Below are positions 47,866 to 60,463 of a DNA stretch of 64,000 nt, piece after piece (position 1 is the stretch's first letter; every line of letters begins with the position of its first letter). The position numbers were made by a program, and so were the translations under genes. The stretch is from NCBI RefSeq assembly GCF_027887165.1, contig NC_077227.1:64304607-64368606 (forward strand). The letters run 5' to 3'. This DNA is from Monodelphis domestica (lineage: Eukaryota; Chordata; Mammalia; Didelphimorphia; Didelphidae). A model generated the notes under the pieces. That model was not told the origin of the DNA, searched no databases, and saw only the letters and a program-made list of their open reading frames with translations.

Positions 47866-48394
47866 GTAAATAATTATCTATGGGTTTGACTTTCTAAGAG
47901 ACAGATACATTCTGCTGGCAGGGTTTCTCTGTCCCTTGCTGAATTATACATCTTGATAGGATTTTGCAATTAGGCAATATTAATTTCAAAGATATCCAAA
48001 GTCCTTCAATTTCTTATTGCTCCTGGTAGAGTCTATTTTTCAGCAGTTACTCAGTTCCCTTAGCCTTAGTCCTACTTGAGAAACTGTTTCTCTAGTAGAA
48101 TAAGTTATTGTTCATCTACAAATTGAATTACTTGAAGATTCCATCTGAATCTCTCAGTGATGGTGAAAGATATAAGGCTGAAATAACTGGAAGAGCAGGG
48201 CCAGGCATTAAACAAAATGTAAAGAGGTCAAAGTTTTCTTAAGGTGTCCATTAATCCCATTCTCCACTCTTTCCCTACTGATGCCCTTCCCTACTCCCAG
48301 CAGGACACCCATGGACCTCTGATACTCTCCTCTTCTCCACTAACAAAACCCATTCTCAAGAAGGGCACTAATATCAGTCTTTTAAAATTCAATC

Positions 48395-48570
48395 TATAAT
48401 GAGAAAAGCACTGAATTAGGGATCAGATGGCATGACTTTAAGTGCTGGATCTGCCCTTTTATAATGATATGACTAAAGGCAAGTGACTTATACTCTTCAA
48501 TTATTTTTCCTTGGTTATAAATAAGAGATCACAATAATCCTTGAACTAATTAATTAGCTCATGGTAGGGC
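48395..48570 (+). repeat. MIR-type SINE in SFTPD intron 2
   Basis: gcactgaattagggatcagat and gatatgactaaaggcaagtg in plus orientation. Confidence 0.6.
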
Positions 48571-48639
48571 TATAAGAAAAGTTTTTGGTAAAGAACTTTT
48601 CAAATGCCAACTCTCTGTAGTGTTATACAAATTGTAGAG

Positions 48640-48770
48640 GCTAGATAATAAAGTGGAAAAAGCTGGGAATCTGAAAGATCAGCTTCTGACACTAGATGAG
48701 TGATTCTGGGCAAATCATTTAACCTACTATTACACAAGCAATTTTCTAAAACTATAAATTGCAGGAAAAG
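48640..48770 (+). repeat. MIR fragment in SFTPD intron 2
   Basis: gctgggaatctgaaagatcag and gattctgggcaaatcattta. Confidence 0.6.
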
Positions 48771-49805
48771 TGCCAATTTGCTTTAGTATTTAACATTCTT
48801 TATAAGAACCCCATATATCAATGCAAGCATAATTTTTTAAAAATATCACTTGGAGAAGGACTTGAGTTCCTTCTCCCAGGATTATTTGCATTTTAGGTCT
48901 ACTTTCTCCTTATGGCAGAGAAAGTTTTTCCTTCTGATAGTTAAAATAATCTCATGTATCACTGACTGATGAAGGCAATACTGGATCAAAGAGGTTCCCT
49001 TCCTAATATGTGGCAACCTTCCCTAATTATAGCTAAATTTCTGAACAAATGCATTTGACTTTCATAGGAAAAGTAGCCTTTTAGATTCCAGGTTATTGAC
49101 CCAAAGATTGTCTTGTAGTGTGCTCTTCATTTTCCCCCTAATCTATACCTAGTAACCCATTTCTTTCCCACATCACTTAGTCTGGTATCCTCCAGAAGCC
49201 ACTCTAATGGAACATGAATGGGTAATGCCTTCAAGAAAGCCTGGCTTAAATCCACATGGTTAGTAAGTGTTGGAAACGACCATTCTTGATTCCAGAGAAC
49301 CAATGATGAAACACGTTATCCATTATAGTGAGGTGCCAGTTAATGCAAATAATGAACCCCTTGGATAGATGCGATATTTAAGGCAGAGAATGAGATGCAC
49401 ATTTGAGGGGAATACAAGATTAAAAGAATTTGTTTTGCTTAATTGTACATATTTGTCAAAAGAAATTTTTTTTCTATTCTTTTTTCACCAATAGAGTGGG
49501 AATGGGACTGGGGAATAGATTGTTTCATTAATTTTTTAGTAGGCAAGCAGGGGAATCTCCAGATATTAAATATTGTGAAAGTGTTTTTGGATGTGGTCAT
49601 TTATTTATCTGTCATTTATTAGTATAATGTAACTACTTTATTATTAGAGATTTCCCATAAAGAGGGAGTAATCTTGCAAATGTATATAATGCAAACAACA
49701 AAATATCAATAAAACTTAATAAAGAAAAGGAAGAGAATTCTACCTCTCCTTCAAAGTTCAAAACTTTCTATTACACCATAATGCCCTTTTCCCATTTACC
49801 TGCAA

Positions 49806-50195
49806 GGCAAAATGGATTGCCTGGAAGGATAGGGGAGAAAATTGAAGGGGAAAAAAGGGAGATCCAGGTAAAGAAATATCTAAGTCTGACTCACTAGGAG
49901 ACAAGTTCATGCCCCTGGAAGGGTTCCTCTTTCCTTTGCTGTGGTGTGTCTTGACTGGATTTCAAAATTAAGCAAAGATTAACTTCAGTGCTAATAAAAA
50001 AAAAAAAACCTTTGGACTTAACACTGCTCCCTCAAAAGAGGGTTGGTTTTTTAATAGTCATTCTGTTCTCCATGACTTCAGTCCTAGTTGAGGCATTATT
50101 TCTCATCGAATGAAATCTATTTGCCCATCTACAGATTGAAATGGCTTGAAGGTTTAGTCAGAATCTTTCAGTGATGTTGAAAGACATGAACTAGC
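49806..50195 (+). pseudogene. Decayed duplicate of SFTPD exon 2 end plus intron start
   Basis: Aligns with 47797-48180 at roughly 75 percent by eye. It contains aaaatggattgcctggaag, then a shortened collagen-like stretch (through about 49868), a preserved donor-like caggtaaag, and the matching intron sequence. The Gly-X-Y frame is lost by small deletions and no acceptor or upstream half of the exon is visible, so it is a ghost exon within intron 2. Confidence 0.8.
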
Positions 50196-50984
50196 CATCC
50201 TTTAGAACTCCATCTCCTCCCCCAAAACTGCTCTGAATAGCCAGCCATTACATTTGTCTCTCTTCCTCTTCTAAATATCACTAATTATCTGTACCTTTCA
50301 TGTAATATTCCTTTGTGACATCTTTTGCCAAGTATTGCTGTTTAAAAATGGATCATGTAAAGAGAATTCAGAGTCAGAAAACTTAGATACAAAACCACAA
50401 TCTGTCACATAATGCCCATGGAAGCTTAAAGAGTAGCGGAACATCCCTGGGCTTCAGTTTTCCTAATCATGAAAAGATTGATTTGGACTAGAGGATGTTT
50501 AAGTTCAATTTCCTCCCCTATGGCCTGTAATCACAGTTATGTTTTCTTACAATCATAAAGTTATTTCTGGAAAAGACCTTAAAGTTTACTGAATCCAAAC
50601 TGTGTGCTTTAGAAGTAAAAAAAAAATGGAGAGCACTTATCTGAGATGATATTCATCATTAAGTGGAAGAAAAGGAATTTAAAAAAAGGTGTTTGGATTC
50701 TAAAATCTGGCATTCCTCCTATACCCCTTATGTATTTGCTCATGCCCATAAGTGTCCTGGAGAGTTGGGGTCACATGTTAATATCTATGACTCTCATGTT
50801 TCTATTCTTATACTCAATAATAAATAAAAAATTTTGAGTAATAGAATGTTTTGGCAGCATCTTTTGGTCACTATTTCAGTTGGAAATTAGTTTAGGGGAA
50901 AAAGAAGGTAAAAATTCATCAAACATGGTGGGCTCTTATCAAAATAGCCCACAAAAGAGCTTCTCTTGCCTTTATACTGGCTGT

Positions 50985-51125
50985 AATGGAAAGTCTATTT
51001 CATTCATTTCCTAGCTATGTGACCCTGGACAGGTTATTTAGTCTCCTTTGCCCTTACCACTCTTATGCCTTAGAACCAACATAAAATGTTTACTCTAAGA
51101 CAGAAGGTAAGGGTTTTGATTTTTT
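50985..51125 (+). repeat. MAR1-type SINE, 3' part
   Basis: agctatgtgaccctggacagg, then ttagaaccaacataaaatgt and ctaagacagaaggtaagggt, ending 26 bp before the exon 3 acceptor. Confidence 0.8.
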
Positions 51126-51151
51126 TAAGTTTACTTCATTTCTTGGAACAG

Positions 51152-51268
51152 GATTGCCAGGACCTAGAGGTCCATCAGGGTTAAATGGAGAAATTGGTCC
51201 CATTGGACCCAGAGGAGAAAATGGTTCCATGGGGAATCCAGGTGCAAAGGGAGACACTGGAGAAAAAG
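51152..51268 (+). CDS. SFTPD: SFTPD exon 3 (collagen)
   Basis: A 117-bp exon with acceptor ttggaacag and donor gtatgt, in phase with exon 2. It encodes 39 residues of unbroken Gly-X-Y, beginning [18 protein letters not shown]. Asn in GENGSMG falls at precursor residue 90, mature 70, the same N-glycosylation site as human SP-D Asn70. Length and phase equal those of human exons 3-6. Intron 2 is 3.3 kb. Confidence 0.96.
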
Positions 51269-52334
51269 GTATGTACCAATATGATGGAAAAAAGGTTTTG
51301 TCATGGGTGGGGGGAATGCTACATTTTCATTGAAAAGAGGTCCTAGTTCTATTATTAATTAGGGAGCATGAACTAACCCTTTACCCTTTCAACTTTGGTT
51401 CTCAATTTCCTAATCTTAAATGGAGAAGATCATATTTGATGATTGCTAAGGTTCTTCTACAGTTCCATGATTCTTTAACATTGGTTACATCATCTATGCC
51501 ACCTCTCAGTATGGCTCTAGCTGAAGATGGTCAGTCAGGGTTTGATTCTCCATATCAGTTCATTCCAGCACTCCTTTTAGCTCTCTCTGCATCTTTATAG
51601 TTTAAATCAACCCATCAGTGTTCACATCATTACCCTCTCTTTTTATTCTCTTTTATCTTGATGGGTCTCTCCTCACCTCCTGATAGACAGGCATTGTCAC
51701 TTATCTTATATACTTATATACTATCTTCCACTATCCTCTCTTCTCCTGATATCTCTCCTCAGTTCCCACCCTGATCATTCTCTTCTTCTTCCAACAGAAG
51801 TCATGGCAAGTCCAATACCAATCTCTCAGCAGCTCTGCTATTCTTCTGCAGATCTGCTATTCTCCTCCTAGATAGGATATTTGTCACATTTCTGGAGGAC
51901 CAGCTCTTGAATTCTTGGCCACAAAGAAAGAACTCCTTAGTGCATTTATAGCTCAAAAAACATGCCTCCGGTATTCTAAAGTATTCTTTTGGACCCTTAC
52001 TCCACAGTTCTGGTCCTTTAGGGGTTAAAGAAATGAAATCTCCTGGCACCTCATAAATTAGTTACTGTGATGCTATCATTTCTCCCTTACCCATACAACA
52101 TCTTCAGCTAATTTCAGTACGTTTTTAAACCCGTACCTTCTGACTTGGAATAGTACTAAGTATTGATTCCAAGACAGAAGAGCATGAAAGGTTAATATCA
52201 GTACTTCTTGATGACTTTTTTAGATATCCAGTGCCTAGCAGTGTCTGATAAATGGTATATAATTAATATACTTTAACTCAATTGTATTAAATTAAACTGG
52301 AATTAGCATTACCTCATAGTAAAACTCACTAATG

Positions 52335-52575
52335 GTTAGCTAGATGGCAGAGTGAATAGGATATCAGATCTGGAGTCAGGAAGACCTGAGTTCAAAAATG
52401 GCTTCAGACACATATTAGCTATGTGATCCTGTGAAATTCATTTAACCACGTTTGCCTAAGTTTTCTCATCTGGGAAATGAGCTGGAAAAGAAAATAGTAA
52501 AACACTCTAATATCTTTGCCAAAGAAACCCCAAATGATGTCATGAAGAGTTTGATATAATGAAAAAAAATGACTA
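52335..52575 (+). repeat. MAR1-type SINE in SFTPD intron 3
   Basis: ggagtcaggaagacctgagtt, ctatgtgatcctgtgaaatt, then an aaagaaaccccaaatgatgt tail. Confidence 0.8.
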
Positions 52576-52884
52576 AACAACAGAAAAACTAACTAATGTG
52601 AAATACCACTAACTTCCTCCATATTGATCCATCTATGTTGCTACTACAGTAGAGACTTGAAGAGAGAGAGGTTTTGTCAGAGTATCATTGCAACAAGAAA
52701 ACAGTGATCATCCTTTCTATTTCAATAAGAAATAGTTCAACACAGATTATCCTTTTCTATTTCACTACCCATACTACTTCCCACCTCCAAAAATAAACAA
52801 AACACAAATTGGTGGTTTGACTACAGTTTATCTTGTCTGTGATAGTCATTACCTGATCAATAATCTTATCCATTCTTTCCTCAG

Positions 52885-53001
52885 GACTACCTGGAACTCC
52901 AGGTGTGCCTGGTCCTCCTGGAAAAATTGGTCCTCCTGGACAACAAGGAAACTCAGGACCCCAAGGTGAACAGGGGCCCAAGGGAGAAGCTGGAGCCAAA
53001 G
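52885..53001 (+). CDS. SFTPD: SFTPD exon 4 (collagen)
   Basis: A 117-bp exon, acceptor ttcctcag, donor gtaggc. Thirteen perfect Gly-X-Y triplets starting [18 protein letters not shown] and ending [11 protein letters not shown]. In the family this rod spaces the lectin heads from the N-terminal hub; Lys in the Y position of PKG triplets may be hydroxylated. No irregularity. Confidence 0.96.
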
Positions 53002-53474
53002 GTAGGCACTTTAACTGGGATAAAGAAGTATTGACACATTTCATGGCATTCCACTGTAGCTGAGATAAAAGTGAGTAGAAGTCATCTGAATTATTTGGCA
53101 GTGGAAAGAAGTCAGGATAAGAAGTATGACCCAGCTCTGCCACAAATCAGTGCTTTGATTTTCAACACATTATTTCATCTTTACCCCATAAGCTTCAGGG
53201 TTTTTTTTTTTTCATCTGTAAAAAGGAAGGCACTGAGTTGAATGACCTCTTCAGTCCTTCTTCAGATCTCCTGACAAGAAAGTTGATAACTGGGCATCCT
53301 TCTTTCCTGTAATGGTTCTGCCCTAAAAGGACAATAGCTACAATCATCCTTGTTAATCTCCACCTTTGACTAGAGGGGTGTAACTGTCACTCTTGAGACT
53401 TTTATTCATTCTTTCCAGAAATTCTTATAAAGAGTCTGCTGGAAGCTACAGGGGATTCCCACACCTATTTATCA

Positions 53475-53650
53475 TGGTACAGTAGAAAGAATACTGAAAG
53501 CAAAGGACCTGGATGTAGATCCTAACTCTTACATTTACTATTTGTGAGATGATGGAAAAGCCACATCAGCTTTCTTTGAACTCTGTGATATCTAGTCACG
53601 TGCTATATATATATGAAGCACTTTGGAAGTAAAGAATGATTAATAAGGAA
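53475..53650 (+). repeat. MIR-type SINE in SFTPD intron 4
   Basis: ggtacagtagaaagaatactg, then ttactatttgtgagatgatgg and a tttggaagtaaagaatg end. Confidence 0.6.
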
Positions 53651-53679
53651 AAGCTTCTGGGAGAATTATAGTTTTAGAA

Positions 53680-53875
53680 GTAGAAGGGATCTCATCAGCC
53701 AGCAAATCCATCCATTCATCTGATGGGTAAACTGAAACCCTAAAAGGAAACCCTAAGAGGAAAAGAGAGTCACTCAGGCTGACATAACAAACAAGTGATT
53801 GTATTAGAATTCAAGTCTAGGAAATTTGGTTCTAGATCCAAATGCAGCATTCTTTCCACTATACAACTGCTGCCT
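53680..53875 (-). repeat. MIR-type SINE in SFTPD intron 4
   Basis: gatgggtaaactgaaacccta, then a cacaacaagtga-like block and tctagatccaaatgcagcatt. Confidence 0.6.
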
Positions 53876-54339
53876 TCTAAGAAGTTCTCCTACCAGGTCT
53901 GAAAGGGAATGATAATCATGTCTCAATGGCAAGAACATGCATTTTTTTCTCCAATCCATTCATCTCAGCTGGCATAGTATTATTAATACCTTTTTGATCT
54001 AGATGAATGATTAAAGTAATATGAGTTTCACCTGTTGAGAAAAGTGTCTCTACCAAAGCAGATTAACACTTGCTATGAATTGTGTAATTTACACAAAGTT
54101 GTGTATCTGGGAGATTTCACAGAGAGGTGATATCATTTCTCCAGGTCATATAGCCAATACATGCCAGAGTCAGGGCTTCTTCAATAAGTGAACTTGAGAT
54201 TGGGGTTTTTTATTATCTACCTCAATATAAATAACAAAAGAACATTATCACGACATTAAAAATTATTTATAGGAGGACAAGGATCATAGTCATATATCTT
54301 TGATGTGAGAACATGTGTATGAGATATGGAGGACATATC

Positions 54340-55080
54340 AATGAGTTCATAAGGTATAAATATTATTAGAATTATAAGATCTCACACCTATAAGATTGAC
54401 TAAAATGATAAAAAAGCCAAATGACAAATGTTGCAGGGGATATGGAAAAATGAGTATACATACACTATTGGTGGAACTGTGAACTGATCCAACCATTTTG
54501 GAGAAAAATCTGAAATTATGCTCAAAAGAGTTATAAAATCGCATATGCTTTTTGACCCAGCAATACTACTGTTATGTTTATTTACTGAAGTGATCAGGGG
54601 GAAAGGAAAAGAATCTATATATATTTTTATAGTATCTCTCTTTGTGGTAGCAAAAAACTAGAAATTGAAGGGATACCCATCAATTGAATGGCTTAATGAG
54701 TTTTGGCATATGCTTGTGATGGAATACTACTTCACCATAAGTAAGAACAAACAAACAAATTAATTATGGGAAAAGATAGAAAGATCTACATGAAATTATG
54801 AAGAGTGAAGTGAACAGAATCAGGAGAACATTATATACAGAAGCAACAGAATTTTTCATTGAAGAATGACTTATATGTCTACCTCCAGAGAAAAAACTAA
54901 TAAATAGAAATAAGTAGGACATACTTTTATATACACATATATCTTTTTCTCAAATGATGCCTTCTCTAAATGGGGTAAAAAGGGATAGGGAGGGAGTTAA
55001 CTGAGTATTTTACTATAACAAACAAATAATTACAAGAAGTTGATAATAATGATTGTACATACAGTCAAAAGGTTTTGGAC
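54340..55080 (+). mobile_element. Old L1 3' end in SFTPD intron 4
   Basis: gatctcacacctataagattg, gttgcaggggatatggaaaa, gaatggcttaatgag and gatggaatactacttcacc are the ORF2 C-terminus on the plus strand, followed by a diverged 3' UTR to about 55080. Confidence 0.8.
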
Positions 55081-55159
55081 CACCCCACCCCCCACCCCAT
55101 GAGAAGCACCAGCACTAGTGGATCTTCTATACTGCCTTTTTCATTGGCTTCCTGGTAGG

Positions 55160-55300
55160 ATGGTGACTTACCTGATCTCAGAATCATGAAGACTTGAGTT
55201 CAAGAGTTCAAGCTTTGCCTCTGATATTTATTAGATATAAGAGTAAGGCAAATCAGTTAATTTTTCAAAACCCAAGGCAATATTCTGTCATTATAAATTG
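55160..55300 (+). repeat. MAR1/MIR fragment in SFTPD intron 4
   Basis: aatcatgaagacttgagttca and gagtaaggcaaatcagttaa. Confidence 0.55.
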
Positions 55301-56104
55301 AAAAGCAAGGACCAATCCACATCTGAAAACATATTTTTATACCACTAAGATTACAGGACTCACCCAAACTTCTAAGATAGGACAGAAATAGTAATGGTGG
55401 GTTGGATTGAGTACCTCCTCTGATCTATCCTGATTTCCCCACCCCTCCCATATATATCAAAACTGAAAGGGCTCTTTATGTCACTGGGCAATGACATGGC
55501 TGATGGAACTATTCACCTGGTACAAAAACTTCTAGTTACACTTGTTTTTCCCAATGAGACAAAAAACTCCTTGAGAAGAGAGACAGAATTAACTTTAAAT
55601 GATGAGAGGAGCCAGGTTCAAAACCTACCTTTGATAGTTCATATTTTTTTGACTTTGAGCAAGGCAGCATCATTGGGCCTCAGTTTCCACAGCTGTAAAA
55701 TTAAGGGATTTGACAATGGCTGCTAAGGTCTCTCCTATCTCTGCATCTTTGATGCTATAATCCAATAATTTGTCTCTTCTTTCGCCCATATTCAGTAACT
55801 GTCCAGCAAAAGATTGCACATATAATTAGCACTCAGTGAACACTTAAATTTGGTTGATTGAATCTGACCCAAAGTTTTATGTGGGCAAAGCACTCAGGGC
55901 TGCAGCATCATGTCAGAAACTACCTACCCCCCTACAGAGAAAATGAAAAAAGTTTAAAAAGTAGCTATTGTTCATGAATTGCCCAATTTCAGAGTAATGT
56001 TCAAGACATATTCTATATACCACCATCATTTGAAAAAGAGGAGATGAGAAAGTTATGACTAAAATAATCCTAAATGATGAGTAGCTGTCCTGTTCTATCA
56101 TCAG

Positions 56105-56221
56105 GAGGAGCAGGAAGACCAGGTGCACAAGGTCCCACAGGTCCAATTGGCCCTTCAGGCCCTCCTGGGGAGAAAGGAGCATCAGGTGAAAGAGGACCTC
56201 CTGGAAATCCTGGAGCAGCTG
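56105..56221 (+). CDS. SFTPD: SFTPD exon 5 (collagen)
   Basis: A 117-bp exon, acceptor tatcatcag, donor gtgagt. The start at 56105 rather than three bases later was chosen because it gives 117 bp and unbroken triplets from the split glycine: GAGRPGAQGPTGPIGP and on to GPPGNPGAA. It is the homologue of exons A1, B1 and C1 upstream, which are 12-24 bp shorter. Intron 5 is only 213 bp. Confidence 0.95.
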
Positions 56222-56434
56222 GTGAGTGATGGGAAGCAGGACTTGGGTATGCCCAAAAGCCACCTGTCTGCTGGTGTCCTATGTTCTGAAGCCCCTTTTG
56301 TGAAACATTTGAGTAAGCTTTTTTTGTTGAAACGTCAAGGGAGATTAGACAGCTCAGACAAGATGTGGAATATTTCACAGTCAAGTGTTATAAACTAACT
56401 CATTCTTGGTCTCTTTCTTGTCACTCAACATTAG

Positions 56435-56551
56435 GCTCAGTTGGAATTCCTGGTATTCCAGGCTCTTCAGGGCCAAGAGGCCCATCTGGGCAAAAAGGTG
56501 ATAAAGGATTCCCTGGGGAGAAGGGAGCCAAAGGAGAAAGTGGTCTCACAG
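56435..56551 (+). CDS. SFTPD: SFTPD exon 6 (last collagen exon)
   Basis: A 117-bp exon, acceptor acattag, donor gtaagc. Triplets start SVGIPGIPGSSGPRGPSG and end KGAKGESGLT, matching the human exon 6 ending KGAKGESGLP just before the neck. With exons 2-5 it completes 59 triplets, the human number. The neck and lectin exons expected next are not within the remaining 7.4 kb, so intron 6 runs past the window. Confidence 0.95.
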
Positions 56552-57890
56552 GTAAGCCAGATAAGCAAATGAGGGAGGGATAGCTCTCTCAAGCTCCATG
56601 GTCCTATTTTTCTAAATTTTAGAGAATGGACAAAGCTGGATCAGGAAACATCAAAGTAAAGACATCGAGATGGAGTCACAATTGATAAGATTTCCAAACA
56701 TTGAATGTGAGGTGAGGACAGTGAAGAGATCAGGATGTCTCAAAGCTTATAAACCTTTGAAGAAATACAAAACTTATACAAAATCTATCTTGGGGAATCC
56801 ATTCATTCCTTAAATATTGACAATTTACTCTGGTAAACAAATACTTTAATAGAAAATATGACTTCATACATTCTTCTATAATTCTCTGCGTTATCTTTGT
56901 AGTGGTTTCTATCATGAAATCTTAATATACATGTATGTTAGAGGAAAGATAGTAAGGTATAATTTTGCCCTATTGAATCAGATATGTTTCTAAAAAACAT
57001 TATGCTCTCAAGTATTCTGTATTTTCAATATTTCACAGACAATTGTATACCTATGGAAATGTTTTGGGGTTTTTTGTTTGTTTTATTCAACACTGTGAAC
57101 ACGTATCTGTTTCCTTCTCATATCTTCATCAAGGATCCCTTCAGGCTGTGCCTGTGTAGACCATTTTTATGTACAGTCTTAATGCATAGCTCCTAATATG
57201 GTGTCTTCCCCTCTTTCATATATCTTGAACATCACCTGCTGAATTCCTTGTTACCTCTATTACAGATGTCTTCTGGGCCTTTTTGGCAAATTTTAGCTGC
57301 TCTTTCAGTTTGACTTCACAAGTGTCTTTGACATATTCTCACATAGTACAATGGTATTGGAAGTGTTAGTAGAATTCAGATGTAGTGGTTCCATTAATCA
57401 AGTAATAAGCACTTTTAATAACCTACATTGTGCTATCCATCATTCTAGGTGTTTATAGATCGGGGGGAAAAGACAGTCTGCTCTTATGTCATTAATGATA
57501 TGGATAGATCACTCTTCATTTCCAATGGGATAGAAAATTTGCTCCTTATTGTAGCATCTGAACCCATTTTGGTTCAATCAATTTTCCTGGCAATCAGTCA
57601 AAAACATTTATTAAAATCCTAGCTTGTGCCAGACACTGGTGATGCAAATATAAGGAATGAAATAATCTCTACTCTCTTATCATTAATAGAAAAGATATTT
57701 CACTACAAAAATGCTAACAATTGCTCATTCTCTTCCACTCCTCCCTCTCATTTATTCCATATTTTTATTTAGTTTTTGAAGTCAACTCAGTTGACCATCA
57801 TAACATTTCTTACATCTCTTGATATTCACAAAACCATCATACCTCACCTCTCACTTGCACTACTACAATATCTTTACTTCTTCATTTCTT
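56552..57890. other. SFTPD intron 6, first part
   Basis: The first 130 bp match the tandem units; then unique sequence with a dispersed-repeat-like piece at 57400-57700 (catttattaaaatcctagct). No exon seen. Confidence 0.5.
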
Positions 57891-58080
57891 TTAAAAAAAC
57901 TTTACCTTATATTTTAGAATCAGTACTAAGTATATATAGGTCACAAGGCAGGAGAGCAGTAAGGGATAGGCAGCTAAGTTTAGGTGAATAACCCAGTATC
58001 ATGTTAGGAGATTCTGAGGTCATATTTGAACCCAGGACCTCCCATCTCCAGGTCTGGCTCTCGAACAAAATTGTTCTCTC
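57890..58080 (-). repeat. MAR1-type SINE in intron 6
   Basis: ttagaatcagtactaagtata, ataacccagtatcatgttag and gaacccaggacctcccatct on the minus-strand layout. Confidence 0.75.
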
Positions 58081-58169
58081 TGCCTCACATCCTATAAAAA
58101 GCTATCAAAGTAATTTTACTAAAGAAGAGATCTTCCAATGTTTCCACATTAGAATTTATTTTCTTCCCC

Positions 58170-58600
58170 CTAACTCTTAGAGGTCAGGAACTGGCTTTGA
58201 CTTTGTGTTCCCAGGGCACAATAGAATGCCCAGTACATAGTAGGCATTTAATAAGTGCTTGTAGATTGGTTGATTCATCAATGTCTTATTTTTATCTCTA
58301 GGATCAGCTATAAACTCCTCGGACTGACATGTAAGGATCTGCACAGTCTGATCTCACATTTTTGGCTTTATTATTGACTCCTTCTTTTCACATAGTCTAT
58401 GGTCCAACCATAATAGCCTTAATAGTATTGCTCACACATGACAAGATATCTCCAAGTCTCTGTGATTTATACAGGCTGCCCCCATACCTTTTCTTCTTTT
58501 CACATCTCCCCTAATCAAAAGTACCCATCCAATCAAAGATTTGCACTTGGCTCAGTAGCCAGCACATAGTATAAGTGTACATATAATAAATGCTTGTTGT
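58170..58600 (+). repeat. L2-type LINE 3' fragments in intron 6
   Basis: gtacatagtaggcatttaata ends one piece; a second has actccttcttttcacatagt, ggtccaaccataatagcctt and atttatacaggctgccccca. The second piece recurs at 62742-62900. Confidence 0.7.
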
Positions 58601-58754
58601 TGATTGCTTGAAATACATTGATTAGCCTCTTCTTAGCTTCTCTATTAAATGTCCTAAAAATAGAGGGCTGACATTCCTCTGAACAGAGCAAAAGAAAAAC
58701 TTTATTAGATCTCTATTGTCTCTAAGATAAACTTCAACTTGGTGTGTAAAGCCC

Positions 58755-58924
58755 TATCCTGGAGCAACTAGGTGGATCAATGGATAAAGAACCAGACCTG
58801 GTGATGGGAGGTCCTGAATTCAAATATAGCCTTAGATACTACCTAGCTGGGTAACCATAGGCAAGTCACATAACCCCAATTGCTTAGATCATTCTTCTGT
58901 GCAGAAATCAATTAGTATTGATTT
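58755..58924 (+). repeat. MAR1-type SINE, split by an L1
   Basis: ggagcaactaggtggatcaat, cctgaattcaaatatagcct, ggtaaccataggcaagtcac, then attagtattgattt. The SINE resumes at 61912 with ttagtattgatttt, placing the L1 insertion in its tail. Confidence 0.8.
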
Positions 58925-60463
58925 CATTTTTTTTAATTTTATTTAGTCAATTTAGAACTTTTTTCCTTGGTAACAAGAATAATATTCTTACTCTCCCTCC
59001 CCTCCCCACACCCTTCCTGTAGTTGACACACAATTCCACTGGGTATTACATGTGTCCTTCATCAAAACCTATTTCCATGTTATTGATATTTGCACTAGGA
59101 TGTTCATTTAGAGTCTATATCCCCAATCATATCCTCCTCAACCCATTTAATCAAGCAGTTGTTTTTCTTCTGTGTATCTACTCCCACAGATTTGCCTCTG
59201 AATATGGATAGTGTGTTCAATCTCATAGATCCCTCCAGGTTGGTCACGATCAATGAATTACCACTAATGGAGAAGTCCATTACATCCGATTGTACCACAA
59301 TGTATCAGTCTCTTTGTATAATGTTCTCCTGGTTCTGCTCCTTTTACTCTGCATCAATTCCTGGAAGTTGTTCCAGTTCACGTGGAATTCCTCCACTGTA
59401 TTTTTCCTTTGAGCACAATAGTATTCCATCACAAACAAATACCACAATTTGTTCAGCCATTCCCCAACTGAAGGGCATCCCCTCATTTTCCAATTTTTAA
59501 CACCACAAATAGGGTAGCTATGAATATTCTTGTACAAGTCTTTTTCCTTATTATCTCTTTGAGGTACAAACCCAGCAGTGCTATGGCTGGATCAAAGGGC
59601 AGACAGTCTTTTATCACCCTTTGGGCATAGTTCCAAATTGCCCTCCAGAATGGCTGGATCAATTCACAACTCCACCAGCAATGAATTAGTGTCCCCACTT
59701 TGCCACATCCTCTCCAGCATTTATTACTTTCCTTTGCTGTCATGTTAGCCAATCTGCTAGGTATAAGGTGATACCTCAGTTGTTTTGATTTGCATCTCTC
59801 TGATTATAAGAGATTTAGAACACTTTTTCATGTGCTTATTGATAGTTTTGATTTCTTTAATTGAAAATTGTCTATTCATGTCCCTTGCCCATATATCAAT
59901 TGGAGAATGGCTTGATTTTTTGTACATTTAATTTAACTCTTTATAAATTTGAATACTTAGACCATTCTCAGAGTTTTTGTTATGAAGATTATTTCCCAAT
60001 TTGTTACTTACATTATAATTATGGTTGCATTGGTTTTGTTTGTACAAATTTTTTTATTTTGATGTAATCAAAATAATTGATTATACATTTTGTGATTTTT
60101 TTTCTAACTCTTGCTTGGTTTTAAAGTCTTTCCTTTCCCAAAGATCTGACATGTACACTATTCTGTGTTCACCTAATTTGCTTATAGTTTCCTTCTTTAT
60201 ATTCAAGTCATTTACCCATTCTGAGTTTTTCTTGGTGTAGGGTGTGAGGTGTTGATCCAAACCTAACCTCTCCCACACCATCTTACAATTTTCCTAGCAA
60301 TTATCAAATAGTATGTTTTGATCCCAAAAGCTGGGATCTTTGGGCTTATCATAGACTGTCTTGCTGAGGTCACTAACCCAAGTCTATCCTGCGTTATCCT
60401 CACTGTAGTTCCATAACTACAGTTCACATAACCCCAATTGCTTAGATCATTCTTCTGTGCAGA

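Larger units (their letters stand above)
55440..56680 (+). repeat. SFTPD segment homologous to the upstream tandem units
   Basis: Intron 4 end, exon 5, intron 5, exon 6 and early intron 6 match the unit ends and starts (for example 2880-3465 plus 1-640, and 15742 to about 17000). Shared landmarks are tgtcactgg, gtttcc..tgtaaaat, tgattgaatctgac and ttctaaattttagagaatg. This is the apparent parent of the array, or its surviving relative. Confidence 0.8.
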
